Below, one piece after another: positions 30,587 to 35,546 of a DNA stretch of 35,546 nt; position 1 is the first letter of the stretch, and each line of letters opens with the position of its first letter. The notes under the pieces are model-generated. The model made no database searches. It was not told the origin of the DNA and saw only the letters and a list, made by a program, of their open reading frames with translations. The stretch comes from Zavarzinella formosa DSM 19928 (GTDB lineage Bacteria > Planctomycetota > Planctomycetia > Gemmatales > Gemmataceae): NCBI RefSeq assembly GCF_000255705.1, contig NZ_JH636440.1, forward strand, positions 808,142-843,687, read 5' to 3'. Position numbers and translations under genes: made by a program.

Positions 30587-32620
30587 ATGTCTTCCATTTC
30601 GAGCAGCACCAGTAGCAGCACCAGTGGCAGCAGCGCCGCCTCGGGCCTCAATTTCACGGGTCTGGCCAGCGGCATCGACACCAGCACGATCATCACCGGC
30701 CTGACCGCCCTCAACCAGCAGCGGATCGACAATTACAAGTCCCAAGAATCGACCATTACTTCCAAGCAAACGATCTTTGCCGCCCTGAACAGTTCGCTGG
30801 TCAACATTCAATCGTCGATTGGCTCGCTGGCCCGCTCCATCGGCGGAGCTTTCGAGGGGCGCACGATCACCTCGTCGGACGACACCAGCGTCACCGGGGT
30901 CGGTTCCAGTTCGGCGGTGGCCGGTTCTTACAACATCACCGTCAATCAACTAGCCCAGGCCAACCAAGTCGCTTCTTCGCAGTTAAGCGACCAAAGCACG
31001 AATATTCAAACGGGCACGGTGACCATTCAGTCCGGGGCCGGCACCCCCATCACCGTCACGGTTGACTCGAAGAACAACACGCTGCAAGGGCTGGCGAATT
31101 CCATCAACGACGCCGCCGGGGATGTGCGGGCTTCGGTGGTCGGCGACAGTTCCGGCTACCGGCTGCTTCTGACGGGCACGAAGACGGGGGCCGCCAACAC
31201 CATCTCCGTGACCAACAATCTCACCGGCGGGACCGGCGCGAGCCTGAACCTGACCGAACGGCAGGTGCAGAACGCGGCGGATGCCCAAGTCACGCTCGGC
31301 ACCGGGAGCGGGGCGATCACCGTGGGCAGCGCGATCAATCGCGTCGACAACCTGATCGCCGGCGTTTCGTTGAATCTGGCCAAGGCCGACCCGACGAAAA
31401 CGCTCACGGTCAACGTGGCGCCCGACAGCGACACCGCCTCGAAGGCCATCGGCGATTTCGTGACGGCCTACAACACGACCATTGACTTTATCAACGACCG
31501 GTCCTCCTACGACACCACGACACAGACCGCCGGCGTGTTCTTGGGCGACCGCGACATCACCAATTTGAAGAACGATCTGGCGTCGGCGGTCGGGTCCGCG
31601 ATCAACGGGGCCAATCCGAAGCTCAACCGGATGTCCGCCATCGGCCTGACGTTCAACGACAACGGCGAACTCGCCTTCGATTCCAGCAAACTCACGGCCG
31701 CCATCAACGGACAGGTGGACGGCGTGTCGGCCGCCGACGTGAAAAGTCTCTTCGCGTTCAACGGAACCGCCAGCAACTCGGGGACGAACTTCCTGCTCGG
31801 CGGAACGAAAACCAAGCCCACCCCGGCCGGACAGCCATATCAGGTGAACATCACCCAGGCGGCCTCGCGGGCCAGCATTCTCGGCAGCACGGCCCTGCCG
31901 GCGTCCATGACCCTTGATTCATCCAACAACACGTTCAACATCCAGGTCAACAATCTTTCGCCGGCCACCCTGACCCTCGCTCCGGGGAGCTACACCCCGG
32001 CCTCGCTCGCCTCGGCTCTTCAAACTCAACTGAACGGCCGCTACGGGACGAACACGGTCACCGCGGATCTCGACTCGGGTCGGCTGCGGTTGATGTCCAC
32101 GCTTTACGGCAGCACCTCCCAAGTGGGAATCACCGGCGGCAGCGGCCTCTCCCTGCTGGGGTTCACCGGCGCGATCTCCGGCGTGGGCACGAACGTGGCC
32201 GGATCGTACACGGTCGCGGGGAAAACAGAAGCCGCCAGCGGAAGCGGGCAAGTTTTGACGGGGAACCCCGATAATGCCAATACCGCCGGGTTGCAAATTC
32301 GGGCCAGTTACACCGAAGACCAAGTGAGCGCCGGCACGGCAACGTCCGATCTGACCGTCACCCAGGGGCTGGCGTCCCGGCTGAGTCAGGTTCTCGACAA
32401 GTACACGGACCCGATCAGCGGGCGGTTCAAGACAATCGACGATGGCTTCAACCAGAGTGTGGCCACGATTGAAACGACCATCACCAAAGAGAACCAGACG
32501 ATGAGCGACAAGAAAGCCGCCCTCGTCCAGCAGTTCGCCGGTTTGGAAACAAGTGTCAGCACATTGAAAAACGTGGGCAGCCAGATCGCGGCCTCGTTCG
32601 GTGTGCTCTCGTACAAATAA
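30587..32620 (+). CDS. fliD: Flagellar filament cap protein (hook-associated protein 2)
   Basis: This 677-residue protein is longer than the ~450-500 of enteric FliD. After a Ser-rich leader (residues 1-20) comes FTGLASGIDTSTIITGLTAL, the conserved FliD_N motif. YNITVNQLAQANQVASSQLS follows, then an IN-type repeat (TPITVTVDSKNNTLQGLANS). FliD_C features appear around VTAYNTTIDFINDRSSYDTT, the TNLKNDLASAVGS segment, and the C-terminal coiled-coil region IETTITKENQTMSDKKAALV. An extra ~150-residue insert (about 430-580) carries a second IN-like motif (NNTFNIQVNNLSPATLTLAP). The cap folds exported flagellin at the filament tip. The ribosome binding site is weak (GGGCGG). fliS begins 12 nt after the stop. 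Confidence 0.93.
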   Translation: MSSISSSTSSSTSGSSAASGLNFTGLASGIDTSTIITGLTALNQQRIDNYKSQESTITSKQTIFAALNSSLVNIQSSIGSLARSIGGAFEGRTITSSDDTSVTGVGSSSAVAGSYNITVNQLAQANQVASSQLSDQSTNIQTGTVTIQSGAGTPITVTVDSKNNTLQGLANSINDAAGDVRASVVGDSSGYRLLLTGTKTGAANTISVTNNLTGGTGASLNLTERQVQNAADAQVTLGTGSGAITVGSAINRVDNLIAGVSLNLAKADPTKTLTVNVAPDSDTASKAIGDFVTAYNTTIDFINDRSSYDTTTQTAGVFLGDRDITNLKNDLASAVGSAINGANPKLNRMSAIGLTFNDNGELAFDSSKLTAAINGQVDGVSAADVKSLFAFNGTASNSGTNFLLGGTKTKPTPAGQPYQVNITQAASRASILGSTALPASMTLDSSNNTFNIQVNNLSPATLTLAPGSYTPASLASALQTQLNGRYGTNTVTADLDSGRLRLMSTLYGSTSQVGITGGSGLSLLGFTGAISGVGTNVAGSYTVAGKTEAASGSGQVLTGNPDNANTAGLQIRASYTEDQVSAGTATSDLTVTQGLASRLSQVLDKYTDPISGRFKTIDDGFNQSVATIETTITKENQTMSDKKAALVQQFAGLETSVSTLKNVGSQIAASFGVLSYK

Positions 32621-32632
32621 AGACAGGATGCC

Positions 32633-33049
32633 ATGAACCCTTACCAAACATCAAAAAAAGCGGCCGTCGCGGCCACCCGGATCGATCTTCTGCTGGCTCT
32701 CTACGACGGCGCCATCTCCCGGTTGCAACAGGCCATCCCGTTGATCCGCGAGGGTGATTACACCAGCGCGATCCCTCTGATGTCCAAGTCCCAATTGATG
32801 GTCACGGCCCTGGCGGCCGGCGTCAAGACTGAAGTGAACGAAGAGATGGGGACGAACTATCTCCGGCTGTACGAGTTCATCGTCAACCGCCTGACCCGGC
32901 CGGAAATTCCCCGGATTCAGGATGCCCTGAAGATTCTGAAAACGCTGCGGGAAGGCTTCGACGGCATCCGCGACGAAGCGGTGGCGATGGAACGCCGCGG
33001 CGATTTCGTCGCCACGGATCGCCTGAAAGCCCTGTACGCGACTGCTTGA
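32633..33049 (+). CDS. fliS: Flagellin export chaperone
   Basis: This 138-residue protein has the usual FliS length plus a few residues. It opens with NPYQTSKKAAVAATRIDLLL then ALYDGAISRLQQA, the family signature for the N-terminal helices that bind the flagellin C-terminus in the cytoplasm and prevent early polymerisation. All-helical character continues to the end. The order fliD then fliS, 12 nt apart with AGGATG just before the start, is the common operon arrangement. No fliT, fliW or csrA is visible downstream. Confidence 0.93.
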   Translation: MNPYQTSKKAAVAATRIDLLLALYDGAISRLQQAIPLIREGDYTSAIPLMSKSQLMVTALAAGVKTEVNEEMGTNYLRLYEFIVNRLTRPEIPRIQDALKILKTLREGFDGIRDEAVAMERRGDFVATDRLKALYATA

Positions 33050-33559
33050 TTTCCGTTTTCAGCAAAGCATTGTCGGTTCGTTGCGCCGAAAAACACCACA
33101 TTTGTCCGCCTCGACGGTTTGAACTTTGCTCAAACCACCCGAAAGGGGGCTAACAAATCATTCGGGCGCTCATCAATTCTCGCGTTTACTCTCGCCGGGC
33201 AATGGTTTTTGCCCCAACGAGCTTGTGAAATTATTCCAAGATCGTGAGGCGGTTTTGATTTCGCCGGGGCGATCTTTTCGCCCCCGGCCGATCATTCGTT
33301 GGTCAGGCGCCGGTTCGGCGCGCAATGTCTCCCGCCATGTCCAGCCCGGCTTTCGGGCCTTTGGCAACCGGATGGTTTGCCAAAGGTTGTGGACCAGCGC
33401 CTGCCACAACACCATGGCTCTCGCTAATCTGGAAAATTCACAAGCTCCTTGGGGTGAATACCGGCCAATCGCGCCGGCCAGAAAAATTTGCGAGACCTTT
33501 GTCTTCTTGTCATCTCCATTTCATGGGTCCAACTTGCCGGTTGCGCCTAAAATACCCAC
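33050..33559. other. Non-coding gap after fliS with structured element
   Basis: No frame in this gap has coding character. One starting at 33126 is low-complexity and crosses the structured element. It contains the hairpin GGGCAA-TGGTTT-TTGCCC (33197-33214), the hairpin-rich element E2 (33219-33447) and ~110 bp before the transglutaminase start with no Shine-Dalgarno-like tract. TAAAAT at 33548-33553 is a -10-like word very close to the start codon. Confidence 0.5.
33219..33447 (+). ncRNA. Candidate structured RNA / hairpin array (E2)
   Basis: The ends GAGCTTGTGAA (33219-33229) and TTCACAAGCTC (33437-33447) pair. In between are GATCG...GGCG/CGCC...CGATC (33240-33274), GCGCCG-GTT-CGGCGC (33307-33321), GCCCG...CGGGC (33344-33358), CCTTTGGCAA/TTGCCAAAGG (33358-33386) and GTTGTGG/CCACAAC (about 33385-33411). 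Nearly every base lies in or next to a perfect short stem, which is unusual for chance. The same boundary motif occurs in element E1. No known RNA class is recognised. It could instead be a DNA-level mobile or attachment element, so strand is only nominal. Confidence 0.45.
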
Positions 33560-35546
33560 ATGCTACCCATCAACCCCTTCCGGAACAGTCTGTACGTTTC
33601 GCTGACCCTCGCCATTTTGTGCGTGGGGGTGGCCGGGTACGACTTGCTGCCGGAGTTTCCGTTTATCACGGTGTTCAGCCTCTTGTTGCTGGGCGCGGCC
33701 TACGTCATGGAGGGACGGTTTGAGCTCAACCTGCGGGACGCCAATCTCGTCGGGTTGTTTCTCTCCGTGACCCTCGGGCTGTGGGGGCTTTTTCAATTCG
33801 TGCGGCCCCCCACGGGGCTGACGGACATGCTGCCGTGGCCCGCGAGCGCGTTGCCATACTTGGCCCCCGTCGTGTTGGTGTTGATTCCCGCCAAACTCTT
33901 TCGGCCCAAGCACACCGGAGATTATTGGACGATGCACGGCCTCGGCCTTGTCTCGGTGTCGCTGGCGTGTGCGATGGCCTCGGACGGCGTGTTTGTGGTG
34001 TTCTTCATCGGCTACGCCATCAGCTTCGTCTGGGGGCTGGCCATGTTTCAAATTTACCGGGAGGTTGGCTCGGAGCTTTCCCTGCGGGTTTCCGTGGTGC
34101 GGTCTCGCGGGCGGGAACTGTGGCCGGCGATTGTCCGGGCCGCGCTGGTCGGGTTGCTGGCGGTCCCCCTGTTCTGGATGACGCCCCGGTCCGGCCAGAA
34201 CTGGCAGTTGGGATTCAACAACCGGATGAAATCAACCGGCCTCGGCGAGGGGGCGGTGGACATGAACAGTTCCGGCCCCCTTGAGGTCAACCGGGAAAAA
34301 GTCTTTGAGGTGAAGGCGGAGAACCGCCAGGGAGAACCGATCCTCGACCTGCCCGGCGACCTGCGCTGGCGGGTGGCCCACCTGCAAAACTACAATCAGG
34401 GGCGCTGGCAGCGGGACACGAACATGCGTTTCCAGCTGGTCGAGCGGGTGAAGGCGCCCGAATTCGTCACGAACAACCCCTATCAACGCCTGCCGGACTT
34501 CGGGCCGGAGACCATTTATCTCACCTTTATGACCGGCTCCAAAATGGGGCGAAACCAGCCGCTCGCCGACCCGATCGCCTGGCGGGGGGGCGAATTCAGC
34601 CCGGTGGTGAGCCGGCCGCAGCGGGAAGCCTCTTCCCAAAGCTGGAACCAGCGGCCGGACGGCTCGTTCGACGGCCTGAGCGTGACCAGGCAATACCTCC
34701 AGGCCTGGGTGGCGCCGGAAGATTTCAACCACACGCCGGTGATGCGAATCATCGGCCCCCCGAACGGCCTCGCCCAAGTTCCCGTCGCCCTTTGGCGGCT
34801 GAAGGAATACGCGGAAAAGCTGCTCCGCACGCTGGTGGAAAAGGGAAAAATCCCCGCCGAGGCGCTCAAGAACCGCGACCCGGTGAGCAACGAACTGGAC
34901 CCGAAATACCACGAGATTGTGTCTCGGGAGATCAGTGATCATTTCGCCCATTCCGGGGAGTTTCGATACACGCTGGATCTGGTCCGGCTGGACAAAACCA
35001 TCGATCCGGTGGAAGACTTCATTCTCAATGTGAAGGCGGGCCACTGCCAGCGATTCGCCAGCGCCCTGGCGCTGGTGCTTCGCGCGATTGGCGTTCCCGC
35101 CCAACTGGTGCTCGGCTATCGCGGTTTGGAGAGCCGGGAGGACGGCTGGTACGACATTCGGGAAGACCATGCCCATGCCTGGGTCGAGGCGCTGGTCCCG
35201 GCGTCCGACGCGGGGTTGCCGTTGCCGGAACGCCTCCCGCCCGGCCTGCTGCCGAGGGATATCCAGGCTTATCGGTGGAGCATCCTCGACCCGACGCCCT
35301 CCGGCGTGGAGGCGATCACCACCGGCCCGGTGAGTTTCCTGGACCGGGCGAAGGAGCGATGGGAAACCGTCGTCAAGGCGTTGCTGCTGGCTTATAACGC
35401 GGATTCGCGGGAGCAAAGCGCCCGGGCGGTTCGTGAATGGCTCGTCAACGATCACGGCTGGCTGACGCTGCTCGGGATCTTCGGCGGCGGTTATGTGCTT
35501 CGCAAAGTCTGGCGCCGCTGGCGGGTTCGGCGGGAGGGGACACGGG
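33560..35546 (+). CDS. TgpA-like membrane transglutaminase, truncated by window end
   Basis: The frame opens at ATG 33560, 9 nt after an in-frame TAA, and stays open to the last base (662 codons seen). About six transmembrane helices fill residues ~10-230 (for example LYVSLTLAILCVGVAGYDLL). A periplasmic beta-rich part opens with STGLGEGAVDMNSSGPLEVN, close to the GxxDxMDLTASGPL signature of TgpA proteins. The transglutaminase-like core follows with Cys496 in GHCQRFASALALVLRAIGVP, His539 in DHAHAWVEAL and Asp577 in WSILDPTP, a complete catalytic triad. A last helix (WLTLLGIFGGGYVLRKVW) is reached before the edge. Such proteins probably modify or cleave periplasmic protein amides. Substrates are unknown. 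No convincing ribosome binding site is present. Confidence 0.88.
   Translation, partial: MLPINPFRNSLYVSLTLAILCVGVAGYDLLPEFPFITVFSLLLLGAAYVMEGRFELNLRDANLVGLFLSVTLGLWGLFQFVRPPTGLTDMLPWPASALPYLAPVVLVLIPAKLFRPKHTGDYWTMHGLGLVSVSLACAMASDGVFVVFFIGYAISFVWGLAMFQIYREVGSELSLRVSVVRSRGRELWPAIVRAALVGLLAVPLFWMTPRSGQNWQLGFNNRMKSTGLGEGAVDMNSSGPLEVNREKVFEVKAENRQGEPILDLPGDLRWRVAHLQNYNQGRWQRDTNMRFQLVERVKAPEFVTNNPYQRLPDFGPETIYLTFMTGSKMGRNQPLADPIAWRGGEFSPVVSRPQREASSQSWNQRPDGSFDGLSVTRQYLQAWVAPEDFNHTPVMRIIGPPNGLAQVPVALWRLKEYAEKLLRTLVEKGKIPAEALKNRDPVSNELDPKYHEIVSREISDHFAHSGEFRYTLDLVRLDKTIDPVEDFILNVKAGHCQRFASALALVLRAIGVPAQLVLGYRGLESREDGWYDIREDHAHAWVEALVPASDAGLPLPERLPPGLLPRDIQAYRWSILDPTPSGVEAITTGPVSFLDRAKERWETVVKALLLAYNADSREQSARAVREWLVNDHGWLTLLGIFGGGYVLRKVWRRWRVRREGTR

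Noticed and set aside
33126-33605. 159-codon plus-strand frame after fliS
   Set aside because: It crosses the hairpin array E2 and runs into the transglutaminase start, and its composition is not protein-like.
34232-35455. 407-codon minus-strand frame near the window end
   Set aside because: It is opposite the transglutaminase, whose Cys-His-Asp triad is intact on the plus strand.

Overview
The window looks like chromosomal DNA of a planctomycete, most likely a Gemmataceae-type member of Planctomycetota. This is inferred from gene content and not from a marker gene. The supporting features are a WD40/PDZ-like/caspase protein, two membrane-anchored Hanks-type kinases (one fused to a formylglycine-generating-enzyme-like domain), a stand-alone ECF sigma factor, an exosortase locus, high GC coding sequence and many intergenic palindromic repeats. 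I saw no rRNA, tRNA or CRISPR array.

Layout. 1-374 is the tail of an ISL3-type transposase. 505-3951 (-) is a secreted WD40/caspase protein. 3952-4530 is a repeat-rich gap in which a 143-bp MITE-like element (23-bp perfect terminal repeats, 9-bp target duplication) sits inside a larger palindrome. 4531-7545 holds a divergent ECF sigma factor and kinase/FGE-like pair. 7573-9888 (-) is a membrane-embedded spermidine-synthase-like methyltransferase. 10259-10462 (-) is a small Cys-rich DUF5522-like protein, and 10542-13886 is malQ plus an ArnT-like glycosyltransferase. 14170-14316 may encode a small membrane protein.

14423-18625 (-) is a run of four anchored proteins of unknown function. Three share an N-terminal Gly-Lys-Ile-Leu/transmembrane signature followed by coiled coils, and the fourth is a Pro-rich anchored protein. 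A Ser/Thr kinase (19083-20525) lies divergently upstream. 20757-26909 (+) is an exopolysaccharide/exosortase locus: exosortase, a Wzz/BY-kinase-like protein with a broken Walker A motif, an EpsI-like protein, a sugar transferase and a GT2 glycosyltransferase. It runs 74 nt into a convergent TIGR03790-type gene.

28905-33049 (+) is a flagellar filament cassette (flagellin, fliD, fliS). A good sigma-28-type promoter precedes flagellin. Two hairpin-rich non-coding elements sharing a GAGCTTGTGAA boundary motif lie on either side of the cassette. The window ends inside a TgpA-like membrane transglutaminase (33560 onward).

How the genes may work together: the exosortase-to-GT2 block is probably one surface-polysaccharide operon, and flagellin/FliD/FliS supply filament, cap and chaperone. 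The anchored coiled-coil cluster with its neighbouring kinase is the best candidate for an undescribed, probably envelope-related, system. At least six intergenic repeat families occupy most of the larger gaps.
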